A DNA stretch of 64,000 nt from Occallatibacter gabretensis (GCF_001449115.1 NZ_LAIJ01000009.1:248001-312000), one strand, 5' to 3'. Shown: positions 45,309-55,356, counted from the stretch's first letter. A program made the numbers and translations. Notes: generated by a model from the sequence alone, not told the origin.

Positions 45309-48300
45309 ATGGAATTCATTCAGAGAGGACGAGTACGCATGCGCCGTATATTTTGGGCCTGTTCGGCAGTTTGCTGTTTGGCGTTATACATGGGGACGTT
45401 GGGGCGTGCGCAAAGCTCGGCAACAGGGGAGATTCGCGGCACCGTCATGGATCCTTCGGGCGCAGTGATTCCGAACGCCAAAATCACGGTTGCTAATGTC
45501 GCCACTGGCGAGGAGAAGCATTTCGCCACAAATAAGAGCGGCCTTTATGATACCGTTTCCACACCTCACGGAAACTATACGATCACCATCACAGCGCCGG
45601 GCTTCGAAACTCTGGTGCTGGGGCCCATCACTCTCGATGTCGGAGCCATTACTCTCAATGGCAAACTGCACGTTGGCAGCGCGAAGCAAGAAGTTACAGT
45701 CACGGCAGATGAGGCTGCGCTGATCCACACAGAGAGCGGCGAGCAGTCCACGACGTTTGACGAGAAGACTATGGAGGAGTTGCCGCAGGTTGGTCAGGAC
45801 TGGGCGAATTTCACTATTCTGCTGCCGGGCAGCGCGGGAGCGTCTTCAGCCAACGGTGTCACCAATCCGGGCGCCGCTGTTTCCTTGAATGGCGGTCAGC
45901 CTTATAGCGGCAACTTCCTTTCGGATGGGGGCTCGGTTACAAACCCACATAGCGCGGATGTGGAAACCGACACCTTTGATACTGTTGCCGAAGTGCAAAT
46001 TCAGGATTCTAACTTCTCAGCCCAATATGGCATTGGTGGAGCGGTATTCAATCAGATCACCAAGGGCGGGACGAATCAGTTTCATGGCTCGCTCTATGAA
46101 CACTTTCAAAATGATGCACTCGACGCCAGAAGCTATTTTCAGGACCCTACCCAACCTGTGCCACCGTTAAAGTTCAACCAGTTTGGCGGTTCCGTTGGCG
46201 GGCCCATTTTACGCAAACACCTGTTCTTCTACTTCAATTACGACAAGTCTATAGACAATCAGAACTATACCGGTTTCGCATCGATGCCTACCGATCAGCT
46301 TAAAGGGGTCAACACATCCAACGGTCAGTTTGATCTCACGCAATTGATGCCGCTCGACCAAAATGGTACCCCCCTGCCCGTGACCGATTCAAATGGCAAC
46401 AACATTACGAATCCTTGCACCGGCAACGTCGTTTACCAGGGACAGATCTTTGACCCGGCCACTCAAACAACAGTGGATGGACAGATGTGTCGTTTTCCCT
46501 TCGCGCAGAATAATGTCATTCCCGCAAACAGGGTTGACTCCGTTGCCAAGAATATTCTGCAGTATTTTCAGACGCCCAACCAGCCCACTATTAATGGGGT
46601 CAATGGCGATTATTACTATGTTGTTCCCACTCCCTATCCGTCCACGCGTATTTATGGCCGCATTGACTATGACTTCAACAGCAATAATCGTCTGACCTCG
46701 TCCATTGCAGTACGAGACGCCAATTCGCCGGTATATTCGGAGTGGAACTGCCCGGTAGCCTGTTATCACGACGACACCTCGGACTACTCAAGCCAGACCT
46801 CCGATGTTTGGTCGTTCAGCTCCACGTTCGTCAATGAATTCCGTTTCAGCTTCAACCGCCAGGGAAGCTTTCTCACTCCGTACTCTCTTGGATTGAACAT
46901 TCCAGCAAATCTTGGAATGCAGTATGCCAAGGCGAATATCTTCCCAAACATCAACATTACGGGTAATATCTGCTGCGATTCTCCCTATGCGGGCACCAAT
47001 ACAATCTACGCGCAGAACGTATATCAGCCTTCCGATGTAGTTACATTGATCCGTGGCAAACACGTTCTCCACTTTGGCGGCGAGCTGATCATGCTTGAGG
47101 ACAACTCGACATCATGGGGCAACGTGGATGCGGGTGACTATAGCTTCTCCGGCGTTTACACTCAGGCAAGTCTGGCGGCGAGCGGGTCGGGCGCGGGATG
47201 GGCAGACTTCCTGCTCGGCGATGTCCAGAGCTGGGGCGCCAATAACTCTCAGCTCTTTGGAGGCCGTCAGAAGAGCCCGCAGGTCTTCATCCAGGACGAC
47301 TACAAAGTGACTCCCACGTTAACTGTGAATTTGGGGCTTCGCTATCAGATTCAAGAAGGCTGGAAGGAAGTTCAGAACCGCATGGGCGACTTCGATCCGA
47401 CCATCTATAACACTCTTTCCGATAGCTATGGCGCGATGTGGTTTGCTCCGGCGAATCATCGTTCGCAAGCTCAAGCGAATGTCTACACCGGCATCCTGCC
47501 GCGTTTTGGCTTTGCCTACACGGTGCATCAGAACACAGTTCTTCGTGGCGGAGTGGGCGTTTACACCAGTCCTTGGAGCGTGGACCAGTATGGCAATGCC
47601 AAGGGTATTGGATATGGACAATCCGGCAACGCAACGGATGAAACAAACGGCATCACTCCGATCACCACACTCTCAGGTCCAGGAGTCCTTTATGGAACGA
47701 GTACACCGCTGCCGTATGTGAATGCTTCGCAGGATCCAACCGCATACAACGGCCAGAACACCCCGAACTACGATCCATACCACACCCCGCTTACCCGGCT
47801 CTACTCATGGTCGCTCAGCGTGGAGCATGAGTTCCGATATGGCATCACTTCGGAAGTTGCCTACGTCGGCAAGTATGGAACCAACCTGCAGTTCAAGGGT
47901 GACATTAATCAGGTGCCCGTTGGGGAGCTTTCGCCTAATGACAATCCAACCGGCCGTCCATATCCGCAGTATCAATCTATTGGGGGCAGCACGTTCAATG
48001 CCCTCTCCAACTATCATTCACTCCAGGCGCAGCTGAAGAAGCGCCTTACCAGCGGCATCGCTTTCTCGGCTGCCTTTACCTGGTCGAAATTCATGAATGA
48101 TATGGACGTTTCTCCTTTCAACGGGCAGGGAGGGAATGTTAACTTCCAGAATTTCCACGATCCGGGGAGCAGCTACGCACCTTCCAACTTCGATATTAAA
48201 GATTCACTGAAGACCAGTGTTGTCTATCAACTTCCTTTTGGTATCGGGAGAAGGTGGGCAAACAAGAATCGCCTGCTTGACGCCGCCATTGGGGGCTGGC

Positions 48301-48764
48301 AGGTCTCGGCGATTCTGATCGACCAGACAGGTAACGCATTTACTGCCACCTACAACGGGCCAAACAACTCTTATTCGCAAGCAGGCAGTTGGTATCCGAA
48401 TGTTCTGCGGTCTCCGCAAAGTGGCTTTTCAAAGAGCATGAATGAGTGGTTTGACCCGACCGCTTATGTCATTGCTGCCAATGGAACATTCGGAGACTCG
48501 CAGCGGAACTCTCTTCGTGAGCCTGCTGTTAATACACAAAACATGTCGATGGGCAAAGAATTCCATCTGTTCGAAAAGTCTGTCCTGCAGTTACGCGCGG
48601 ACGCAAATAATGTATTCAACCACACTTCCCTCGGAACACCCGATGGCAACTTCAACGATCCGGTGAATCTGTCCACACCGCTACGTCCGCAGGGGGCCGG
48701 TACTATCAACAACACTGTGGTTGGCGGCCGCTCCATGCAGATAAGCGCTCACATTAGCTTCTAA
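45309..48764 (+). CDS. Oar-like TonB-dependent outer-membrane receptor
   Basis: 1151 residues. Signal peptide near residues 12-34. The carboxypeptidase-regulatory domain is ATGEIRGTVMDPSGAVIPNAK to VEVTVTADEA-like sequence (about 38-125). A plug with NGGQPYSGNFLSDG and IKDSNFSAQYG-like sequence, FHGSLYEHFQNDALDARSYF, then a long beta barrel to the C-terminal ISAHISF (ending in Phe). This architecture is greatly expanded in Acidobacteria and is a main taxonomic clue here. It should import oligosaccharides or other large substrates. ATG 45309 has GAGG upstream; ATG 45339 is the alternative. Confidence 0.94.
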   Translation: MEFIQRGRVRMRRIFWACSAVCCLALYMGTLGRAQSSATGEIRGTVMDPSGAVIPNAKITVANVATGEEKHFATNKSGLYDTVSTPHGNYTITITAPGFETLVLGPITLDVGAITLNGKLHVGSAKQEVTVTADEAALIHTESGEQSTTFDEKTMEELPQVGQDWANFTILLPGSAGASSANGVTNPGAAVSLNGGQPYSGNFLSDGGSVTNPHSADVETDTFDTVAEVQIQDSNFSAQYGIGGAVFNQITKGGTNQFHGSLYEHFQNDALDARSYFQDPTQPVPPLKFNQFGGSVGGPILRKHLFFYFNYDKSIDNQNYTGFASMPTDQLKGVNTSNGQFDLTQLMPLDQNGTPLPVTDSNGNNITNPCTGNVVYQGQIFDPATQTTVDGQMCRFPFAQNNVIPANRVDSVAKNILQYFQTPNQPTINGVNGDYYYVVPTPYPSTRIYGRIDYDFNSNNRLTSSIAVRDANSPVYSEWNCPVACYHDDTSDYSSQTSDVWSFSSTFVNEFRFSFNRQGSFLTPYSLGLNIPANLGMQYAKANIFPNINITGNICCDSPYAGTNTIYAQNVYQPSDVVTLIRGKHVLHFGGELIMLEDNSTSWGNVDAGDYSFSGVYTQASLAASGSGAGWADFLLGDVQSWGANNSQLFGGRQKSPQVFIQDDYKVTPTLTVNLGLRYQIQEGWKEVQNRMGDFDPTIYNTLSDSYGAMWFAPANHRSQAQANVYTGILPRFGFAYTVHQNTVLRGGVGVYTSPWSVDQYGNAKGIGYGQSGNATDETNGITPITTLSGPGVLYGTSTPLPYVNASQDPTAYNGQNTPNYDPYHTPLTRLYSWSLSVEHEFRYGITSEVAYVGKYGTNLQFKGDINQVPVGELSPNDNPTGRPYPQYQSIGGSTFNALSNYHSLQAQLKKRLTSGIAFSAAFTWSKFMNDMDVSPFNGQGGNVNFQNFHDPGSSYAPSNFDIKDSLKTSVVYQLPFGIGRRWANKNRLLDAAIGGWQVSAILIDQTGNAFTATYNGPNNSYSQAGSWYPNVLRSPQSGFSKSMNEWFDPTAYVIAANGTFGDSQRNSLREPAVNTQNMSMGKEFHLFEKSVLQLRADANNVFNHTSLGTPDGNFNDPVNLSTPLRPQGAGTINNTVVGGRSMQISAHISF

Positions 48765-48781
48765 CCTCACATCCTCGGGGA

Positions 48782-48811
48782 GGGCGGCGATCCTTGCTGC
48801 CCTTTCTTTTT
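48782..48811 (+). terminator. Rho-independent terminator after the TonB receptor
   Basis: GGGCGGC (48782-48788) pairs with GCTGCCC (48796-48802) with a seven-base loop, followed by TTTCTTTTT. Confidence 0.85.
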
Positions 48812-48851
48812 CCTGCTTCAAGTTACCTTTGGTGCGCGATACGATCTCTAC

Positions 48852-50063
48852 ATGATTTGCAAATGCATCTCCGTTGTGTTGCTGGGTCTATTGTCATTTT
48901 CCTCTGTGCCTTCTGGTTTCTGCCAATTGGCTCCCGATACGCAGAGCCAGATTCAAACTCACTTAAGTGAAGCACATAAGTTTTTGAACGAGAACAGGCC
49001 TGACGCAGCAATCCCGGAATTCCGCGCCATTCTCGCGCTCGACCCATCGAATATCGATGCTCTAGGCAACCTGGGCGTCCTGCTTTTCTTTCACGGAGAC
49101 TACGCCGGCGCTATACCAAACCTTCATAGTGCACTTCAGCGCAAGCCCGATCTCTGGAAACTTCAGGCTCTATTAGGTATGGCTGAGCGGCGCACTGGGA
49201 AGCCTCAGACAGCTCGCACAGATCTGGAAGCTTCCTTTACACAACTGCAGGATCAGAAGATCCGCATCGAAGCCGGCCTCGAATTAGTTGAGTTGTATAC
49301 AAGCGCAGAAGAAATGGACAAGGCCTCCGCTATTGTCAGCACTCTGCGCGCTCTTGATCCGGAAAACCAGCAGATTATCTATACGGCCTATCGTGTTCAT
49401 TCTGACATGGCCCGTGAGGATGCGATGAACCTAGCACTCATTGCTCCTCATTCTGCTTTGATGTATCAGTTGATGTCCCACGAAGCGGCCCGTCGCGGCG
49501 ATACCCCTGCAGCTATTCGCGATGAGCGGGAAGCGTTACGGCTTGATCCGAATATACAGGGTGTTCATTTTGAACTGGCTGAATTGTTGAATGCTTCTAT
49601 GTCAGAAAATGACGCAGAAATAAAATCGCAGTACGAGCTGGCGCTTAAGCAAAATCCCTTGGACGAAAAGACCCAATTGCGCCTTGGCGCTATTGCTGAG
49701 CGCAATCACGACCAGAAAACCGCATTGGCTCTTTACACGCAGGCCGTCGCACTGCAGCCAGATGACCCCGAGGCGTGTTACGACCTTGGCAAGCTTTTAT
49801 TTTCAGTAAATGAAATTGAGATGTCCGAAAAGCTGCTAACGCACGCGGCACAAATGGACCCAACAAATGCCAACATTCACTTTCGTCTCGCAACCGTCTA
49901 TAAGCGCCTTGGCCGAGATGATGAAGCGAAGCGTGAGGTTGCGCAATATCAAAAGTATAAAGATCTGAAAGAAAAACTACGTGAGACTTTCCGAGAGCTA
50001 CATGTCGATCCGAAAAGGCTGGCTCAAGAGGAAGGAGTTGATGGCAGTAAATCGTTTCCATAG
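48852..50063 (+). CDS. Secreted TPR-repeat protein
   Basis: 403 residues. The signal peptide ends around GFCQ (residue 25). At least seven tetratricopeptide-like helical pairs follow, for example AAIPEFRAILALDPSNIDALGNLG and TALALYTQAVALQPDDPEACYDLG. TPRs bind proteins; the partner is unknown. It lies downstream of the TonB receptor behind a terminator, so probably has its own promoter. Acidobacteria often pair Oar-like receptors with such periplasmic TPR proteins. Confidence 0.88.
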   Translation: MICKCISVVLLGLLSFSSVPSGFCQLAPDTQSQIQTHLSEAHKFLNENRPDAAIPEFRAILALDPSNIDALGNLGVLLFFHGDYAGAIPNLHSALQRKPDLWKLQALLGMAERRTGKPQTARTDLEASFTQLQDQKIRIEAGLELVELYTSAEEMDKASAIVSTLRALDPENQQIIYTAYRVHSDMAREDAMNLALIAPHSALMYQLMSHEAARRGDTPAAIRDEREALRLDPNIQGVHFELAELLNASMSENDAEIKSQYELALKQNPLDEKTQLRLGAIAERNHDQKTALALYTQAVALQPDDPEACYDLGKLLFSVNEIEMSEKLLTHAAQMDPTNANIHFRLATVYKRLGRDDEAKREVAQYQKYKDLKEKLRETFRELHVDPKRLAQEEGVDGSKSFP

Positions 50064-50120
50064 CCAACATCCATTTATAATGGTCCACTAATTCAAACTG
50101 TAATGTGGGATTAGACGCAA

Positions 50121-50894
50121 TCAATTCCGCCCGCCTAGCCATAACAAAGCATTTTCAAAGAATAGATTCTGCGTTTTATCGCTCAGTATTTTGGCTCCAT
50201 GGCCCATATTTGCGTAAATCATTTTATATTTATTGTTCGTCCACGCAACCGGGACATCCCCTCCGGCCAGCGTATCCTTAAATCCCAGAGGATAGTTCGA
50301 CGGCGCAAGTGTCATCAGAATTTTGATGTTCGGATTGTTGCGCGGGCTTGGCTGCCAGCTATACCACTCATTATCAGGAGATATAAAGCTCTTCGGCATC
50401 CCTCTCGTTACCGGATGGTTCTGGTCGTCGATCATTAGCGTGGCTGGCATCGGTGGCCAACTGTTGCCAGAGAACATCGTTCCTAAAAAGTCCGCAAACC
50501 ACGGCCATGTTTCGCGGCTGTCCATCCAGCCTGCTACATGGAAACCCATCCATGCTCCGCCATGTTCCATATAATCCGAAAATGCTTTGCGTTCCCCCTG
50601 CGTTGCAGGAAATTCATTGAGCCACACCACCACCTGGTAGTCTTTCAGCGTTGCGGGATTCAAGTCGTTCCAGTTGGACGTCGCCACAAAAGTGAAATGA
50701 TCGCGCCTCGCCATAGATTCAAAAAAGGGAATCGCCTGCGTGGCAAAATCAACATGATCCTGCTCCACGTTAGTTGAGTAAAAAGCAAGAACACGAAACG
50801 TCTTTGTCTGGCCGAAACCCGATGCTATACACAGACCAAAGAAAACAATGCCGCAGAACAATTGCATGCGCCGAATCATGAGGGCCTTTCTCAT
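50121..50894 (-). CDS. ThuA-domain protein, second copy
   Basis: 257 residues with a signal peptide (MQLFCGIVFFGLCIASGFGQ). ThuA motifs: VLAFYSTNVEQDHVDFA, WNDLNPATLKDYQVVVWLNEF, GGAWMGFHVAG, and MIYANMGHGAKIL. It is paralogous to the protein at 41744-42556, sharing order of motifs and length. It is convergent with the TPR gene. Start ATG 50894; internal ATGs at 50879 and 50867 are alternatives. Confidence 0.87.
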   Translation of the reverse strand: MRKALMIRRMQLFCGIVFFGLCIASGFGQTKTFRVLAFYSTNVEQDHVDFATQAIPFFESMARRDHFTFVATSNWNDLNPATLKDYQVVVWLNEFPATQGERKAFSDYMEHGGAWMGFHVAGWMDSRETWPWFADFLGTMFSGNSWPPMPATLMIDDQNHPVTRGMPKSFISPDNEWYSWQPSPRNNPNIKILMTLAPSNYPLGFKDTLAGGDVPVAWTNNKYKMIYANMGHGAKILSDKTQNLFFENALLWLGGRN

Positions 50895-50972
50895 CCGGCG
50901 AGCTGCAGATTCTTCTCGACACCGGACTTTCTAATTGTTAATAATATAGTTCCATTGGGGACAGACGACAAT

Positions 50973-52073
50973 ATGATTCCGCGCATTTCACCTTTTTTCC
51001 CGAGAGTTCTTTGTGGCACCATTCTTATTGCCGCCTTGTTGTTTGTGACATCGCCGCTTTCCGCATGGTGTGATGAAGAGAGTTCTGCGTGGGGGCGCCT
51101 AATTACCAGCGCTGCTGTTGCGTGCAACCCCTCCACGCACAAGATTTACTCAGTGAATGAAGGCACAGGATCTATCACAGTGGTTGACGCCACAACGAAT
51201 ACTGTGCACATCGTAAAAGTTGGTAGCGAACCTATTGCCATCGCAATCAATCACATCACCAATCGAGTTTATGTTGCCAACGACGGCAGCGCTTCAGTCA
51301 GTGTCATCGATGGCACAAGCGATGTTGTAATCGCAACTGTTAAAAGCGACCCGCTTCCTTATATGCTGGCCGTAGACGAAGCAAGCAATCGAATCTACGT
51401 AACCCACACCTATAGTGGCACAGTAACTGAAATTGACGGCACATCGAATGCGGCACACCTACTTAAGGTAGGCAATGCCGATGGCGTTATTGTCGATCCA
51501 GCTACGAGCACGGTCTTTCTAACCACCTACGAAGATCCGAACATACGCATTTTGGATGAAATGGCACGCACCGTCACTAAAGTTGCCGTAGGTCCACACA
51601 TCTGGGGCATGGTTTTTGACGAGTCATCTTCCACATTGTTTCTAGCGCATACGGCAACGGCCGAATTGGTAGCGCTGGATGAAAAAACGCACGTGGTCAG
51701 CAGCATTCCCGTCGGCAAACTCCCTTGCGCACTGGCCATTGATTCAGTCGCGCACAAACTTTACGTGGTCAATTATGGTGATGAGACTCTGAGCATAGTT
51801 GATCTGCGGGCAAGGAAGGTGATTGCAACTTTGCCCGTCGGACGACACCCACAGGGCATAGCGGTCGATTCGAAATCCAACCGTATCTATGTGGCGAATG
51901 TCCTCGGAAACAGCGTTACCGTCATTGACGGAGCGAGAAATAAAGTGATCGATAATTTGAATGCAGGGCGCCACCCATATGCAGTGGCGATAGACCCGGT
52001 TTTCAGCCGTGTTTACGTAGCAAATTACAGTGCGCCCTGGATAACTCCAATTGCGAATTACCAACAATATTGA
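50973..52073 (+). CDS. YVTN-type beta-propeller protein, secreted
   Basis: 366 residues from ATG 50973 (the frame opens at 50862, inside the divergent ThuA gene). Signal peptide LIAALLFVTSPLSAWC. About seven YVTN/YncE blades repeat HKIYSVNEGTGSITVVDATTN, NRVYVANDGSASVSVIDG, HKLYVVNYGDETLSIVDL and NRIYVANVLGNSVTVIDG. Such propellers are surface or periplasmic binders. No catalytic residues are visible. Confidence 0.88.
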   Translation: MIPRISPFFPRVLCGTILIAALLFVTSPLSAWCDEESSAWGRLITSAAVACNPSTHKIYSVNEGTGSITVVDATTNTVHIVKVGSEPIAIAINHITNRVYVANDGSASVSVIDGTSDVVIATVKSDPLPYMLAVDEASNRIYVTHTYSGTVTEIDGTSNAAHLLKVGNADGVIVDPATSTVFLTTYEDPNIRILDEMARTVTKVAVGPHIWGMVFDESSSTLFLAHTATAELVALDEKTHVVSSIPVGKLPCALAIDSVAHKLYVVNYGDETLSIVDLRARKVIATLPVGRHPQGIAVDSKSNRIYVANVLGNSVTVIDGARNKVIDNLNAGRHPYAVAIDPVFSRVYVANYSAPWITPIANYQQY

Positions 52074-52316
52074 CTTAACGATCTGGGTTGCTCTAGCTGC
52101 GTTTCACACAGCTAGCGCAGGAGGCTACGCGGCAGGACTATCTGCACGAGGTCGAGCACATGCGCGTCTTCTCCGCCCAACCTGTAAAACGGGAGGCTTA
52201 TTCAGGATGAATGGCTTGGCCAGGGAACTATAGATGGTAGATTATGGACAGATTCTCTTTATTTTCTAAGAATTAGCGAAGTCTCTGGACTCTTACAGAC
52301 CTCACTGGAAAGAAAC

Positions 52317-52409
52317 TGGCGGAGAGAGGGGGATTCGAACCCCCGGTAGAGCTTTTGACCCTACAACGGTTTAGCAAACCGCCGCCTTCAGCCACTCGGC
52401 CATCTCTCC
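52317..52409 (-). tRNA. tRNA-Ser (anticodon GCT)
   Basis: The minus strand folds as a class II tRNA. Acceptor GGAGAGA pairs with TCTCTCC, the anticodon arm GGTTTGCTAAACC gives GCT, there is a long variable arm, and the T arm is GGGGGTTCGAATCCCCC. CCA is encoded at 52319-52317. Confidence 0.96.
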
Positions 52410-52603
52410 GGCTATTCAGCTCATTATAACTGATACGGGATTCTGCCATCGAAATTGACCAATTCCGGCGTATTTTGCTGGTCACGCGGCGCAGGCCACG
52501 CGAAATTGGATTTTTTACAAATGAATTCCTCTTGTGATGATAGAGTGATTCCCTACCCAAAAAGCTGCAAACAAAAAGCCCAAAAAGGATATGAGGACTC
52601 GCC

Positions 52604-52837
52604 ATGTTCTCCCGGCATGAGTGTCATCGATGCAGTGCCACTGGACGGTCCCCTTGCCTTCGTTGCTCTTCAAACGGCCAGCTTAAGTGCGTGCGGTGCA
52701 GCGGGAACGGAGAAGCCTCTGGGAGTCTGTGCGTGTATTGCAATGGCACCGGCCAGATTCGATGCCTTGATTGCCAGGGGCGCGGAGATCATCTCTGCCA
52801 GCTGTGCCGAGGGCGGGGTTATCGAGAGATGTTTTAG
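52604..52837 (+). CDS. Small CxxCxGxG zinc-ribbon-like protein
   Basis: 77 residues almost entirely made of CxxC units followed by G-G spacing: CHRCSATGR, CLRCSSNGQ, CVRCSGNGE, CVYCNGTGQ, CLDCQGRG and CQLCRGRG. This is the DnaJ cysteine-rich-domain pattern (about six half-sites, three or more zinc ions) with no J domain. It may be a stand-alone chaperone or RNA-binding module. ATG 52604 follows GAGGA. It lies between tRNA-Ser and an APC permease; I cannot assign a partner. Confidence 0.8.
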   Translation: MFSRHECHRCSATGRSPCLRCSSNGQLKCVRCSGNGEASGSLCVYCNGTGQIRCLDCQGRGDHLCQLCRGRGYREMF

Positions 52838-52909
52838 AGCGCGGAAAATTTTTCCAACAAGCCACTTTACTGCTTTGTGCGTATTGAAATTCTTGTTAGA
52901 TTCACATTC

Positions 52910-54274
52910 ATGCGCTTCACCTCTCCGCCGACTCGCCGGAAAATGCACCTGCTTCCGCTTGTTGCGGCCACCTTCTTTATGGTGTCAGGAGGGCCTTACG
53001 CCATTGAGGACATTCTGGGTGGTGCAGGCTTTTCACGAGCGATTCTGATTCTGCTGCTGCTGCCGATTGTCTGGAGTCTGCCGACTGCGCTGATGATCGG
53101 AGAACTGGCGAGTGCGATTCCAGCAGACGGCGGATTTTATATCTGGGTGCGGCGGGCGCTGGGACCGTTCTGGGGCTACCAGGAAGGATGGCTTTCCCTT
53201 TCTGCGAGCGTCTTCGACATGGCCATCTATCCGGCATTTGCGGTGGAGTACCTTGGCAAGTTCAATCCGGCGCTGACGGTGGGCTGGCGGGGTTGGGCCT
53301 GGTCGCTGACTATCGTGGCGTTGTGCTGCATCTGGAATCTATGGGGTGCGCCGGCCGTGGGCGACGGCTCGATGTGGATGTCCCTCCTGCTGCTCTCACC
53401 CTTTGTGATCTTTGTTGCGCTCGGCTTCTGGCACGGCTTTACACTGCAGCCGGCGGTGCAGTGGAGCGGACCGACGTCGAGCACGGCGCTTTCAACGGCT
53501 GTGCTGGTGGCGATGTGGAATTACATGGGCTGGGATAATGCCTCTACCGTCGCGCAGGAGGTTCACAATCCACAGCAGGTATACCCGCGGGCGATGATTG
53601 TATCCACGGTGTTGGTGACGACGACGTACATCCTGCCGCTTGCGGCGATGGCACTGGCCGGGCTTGCGGTGAGCAACTTCGAGACCGGAGACTGGATTTC
53701 AGCGGCAGCGCAGATTGGCGGACCGTGGCTAGGCTGGGCCGTGGCGGCGGGCGGAGTGATCACCGGCGTGGGCATGTTCAACGCGCTGGTCATGAGCTAT
53801 TCGCGGCTGCCGATGGCAATGGCCGAGGACCGTATGCTGCCACGTATCGTGGCCTGCCGCAATCGCCGCGGCGTGCCGTGGGTGAGCGTGATTCTGTGCG
53901 GCCTGGCGTGGGCGCTTGCGCTCAAGCTGCCGTTTGAAAAACTCATCACCATCGACATTGTGCTGTATGGAACGAGTTTGCTATTGGAGTTTGTGGCGCT
54001 GGTGGTGCTGCGACTTCGCGAGCCCGGACTGGCACGACCATTCAAAGCCGGCAACCTGACCTGCGCGTGCGTGCTGGGTGTGGGGCCTGCGGCGCTGATG
54101 GTTTATGCGCTCTATGCTTCGCGAGCAGATGAGGTGAAGCTAGGCGGCAGCTCGATTTCAGCACTGCTCTTCTCGCTACTGGTGGCGCTGCTGGGGCCGT
54201 TGCTATACCGTTTTGCCACGCCGCGAGCCGGGCGGAGCAAGGAGATTCCTGCGGCGGCTACTGCAACGGAATAA
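52910..54274 (+). CDS. APC-superfamily amino-acid permease
   Basis: 454 residues from ATG 52910 (GTG 52877 is the longer alternative). Twelve hydrophobic helices with the APC hallmarks FFMVSGGPYAIEDILGGAGF, ALMIGELASAIPADGGFYIWVRRALG, WNYMGWDNASTVAQEV and NPQQVYPRAM. It imports an amino acid or polyamine by proton coupling; the substrate is not visible. A terminator follows. Confidence 0.9.
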   Translation: MRFTSPPTRRKMHLLPLVAATFFMVSGGPYAIEDILGGAGFSRAILILLLLPIVWSLPTALMIGELASAIPADGGFYIWVRRALGPFWGYQEGWLSLSASVFDMAIYPAFAVEYLGKFNPALTVGWRGWAWSLTIVALCCIWNLWGAPAVGDGSMWMSLLLLSPFVIFVALGFWHGFTLQPAVQWSGPTSSTALSTAVLVAMWNYMGWDNASTVAQEVHNPQQVYPRAMIVSTVLVTTTYILPLAAMALAGLAVSNFETGDWISAAAQIGGPWLGWAVAAGGVITGVGMFNALVMSYSRLPMAMAEDRMLPRIVACRNRRGVPWVSVILCGLAWALALKLPFEKLITIDIVLYGTSLLLEFVALVVLRLREPGLARPFKAGNLTCACVLGVGPAALMVYALYASRADEVKLGGSSISALLFSLLVALLGPLLYRFATPRAGRSKEIPAAATATE

Positions 54275-54292
54275 TTTCATACAAAAGAGAAC

Positions 54293-54330
54293 GCCGTTCT
54301 GCGGGACCATGGTCTGGCCCACAGAACGGC
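54293..54330. terminator. Bidirectional terminator between the APC permease and ppa
   Basis: GCCGTTCTG (54293-54301) pairs with CAGAACGGC (54322-54330), with an inner partial stem. A-rich sequence precedes it and TTATATTATTT follows. Confidence 0.75.
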
Positions 54331-54346
54331 TTATATTATTTGAGCC

Positions 54347-54925
54347 TTACTTTGTAGCCTTAGGCGGCTTGTCGGCCGATGCCCCAGCAGCGTCTTTGCG
54401 CGCGGCATTTTCTTCAAAGCGACGTGCGCATTCAATGACCTTGTCACGCGCATGAGCAGCATCCTGCCATCCCTTAATCTCGACGCGCTTGAGTTCCAGA
54501 TCCTTGTAGATCGAGAAGAAATGCGTGATCTCCTTGAGCATGTGCGGATATATGTCGGTGTAATTCCACACATTGGAATAGCGCGGGTTATTTTTGCCCA
54601 CCGCCAGCACCTTTTCGTCGGGAACGCCCTGGTCGAGCATTTCCAGCACGCCGATGGGGCGAACCTCCTGCACGCAGCCGGGAAAACTGGGGCCGGGCAC
54701 CAGCACCACCACATCCAACGGATCGCCGTCCTCGCTCAGCGTGGACGGGATAAAGCCATAATCTCCGGGGTAGTGGACGGGCGAGTGCAGATTGCGATCG
54801 AGCTTGAAGACGTGAAGCTCCTTGTCGTACTCGAACTTCTGCGTCCCTTCCTTGGGGATCTCGATAACCGCACGAAATACCTCAGGGAAGCGGTCGCCGA
54901 TCGGCAACTCGAGGTAATTAACCAT
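54347..54925 (-). CDS. ppa: Inorganic pyrophosphatase (family I)
   Basis: 192 residues. Family I signatures: VIEIPKEGTQKFEYDKE, HYPGDYGFIPSTL and the metal-binding EDGDPLDVVVLV. The C-terminus (about 175-192) is a lysine/alanine-rich tail longer than usual. It hydrolyses pyrophosphate and drives biosynthesis. Single gene with its own promoter. Confidence 0.95.
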   Translation of the reverse strand: MVNYLELPIGDRFPEVFRAVIEIPKEGTQKFEYDKELHVFKLDRNLHSPVHYPGDYGFIPSTLSEDGDPLDVVVLVPGPSFPGCVQEVRPIGVLEMLDQGVPDEKVLAVGKNNPRYSNVWNYTDIYPHMLKEITHFFSIYKDLELKRVEIKGWQDAAHARDKVIECARRFEENAARKDAAGASADKPPKATK

Positions 54926-55107
54926 ATCTTCTTTCTCCTATTCTCTCTTTGAACCCGGTCCGCAGGGGCAGACATATTGAAATGTTGAAAATGGCAGTTC
55001 TGTATCCTTTTAGATGCAGATCCATAGCAATTAGAAAATTCCGAGATAAACAGCGTGCTGTTTTTTGCGGACCACCTGTAAATGCAGCTTAACTACTATA
55101 ATCAGGG

Positions 55108-55356
55108 ATGATGAAGGCGCATGTCTACGTTACGTTGAAGACTTCGGTCCTGGATCCGCAGGGCCAGACCATCCAGAATGCCCTCCGCAAGATCGGCTAC
55201 GACAAGGTAGAGGGCGTCCGCCAGGGCAAATACTTTGTACTGGATCTAGAAAGCGGCCTGTCTGGCGACCAGGCGCGCGAGCAAGTGGAAAAGATTGCCC
55301 GCGACGTGCTGACGAACCCGATTATTGAAGAGTTTACCTATCGGATAGAGGAATAA
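55108..55356 (+). CDS. purS: Phosphoribosylformylglycinamidine synthase subunit PurS
   Basis: 82 residues (or 81 from ATG 55111). The PurS pattern is clear: VTLKTSVLDPQGQTIQNALRK, GYDKVEGVRQGKYF and LTNPIIEEFTYRIEE. It helps PurL and PurQ form the FGAM synthase, transferring glutamine nitrogen in purine synthesis. purQ and purL are not adjacent, unlike the common purSQL order. Confidence 0.94.
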   Translation: MMKAHVYVTLKTSVLDPQGQTIQNALRKIGYDKVEGVRQGKYFVLDLESGLSGDQAREQVEKIARDVLTNPIIEEFTYRIEE

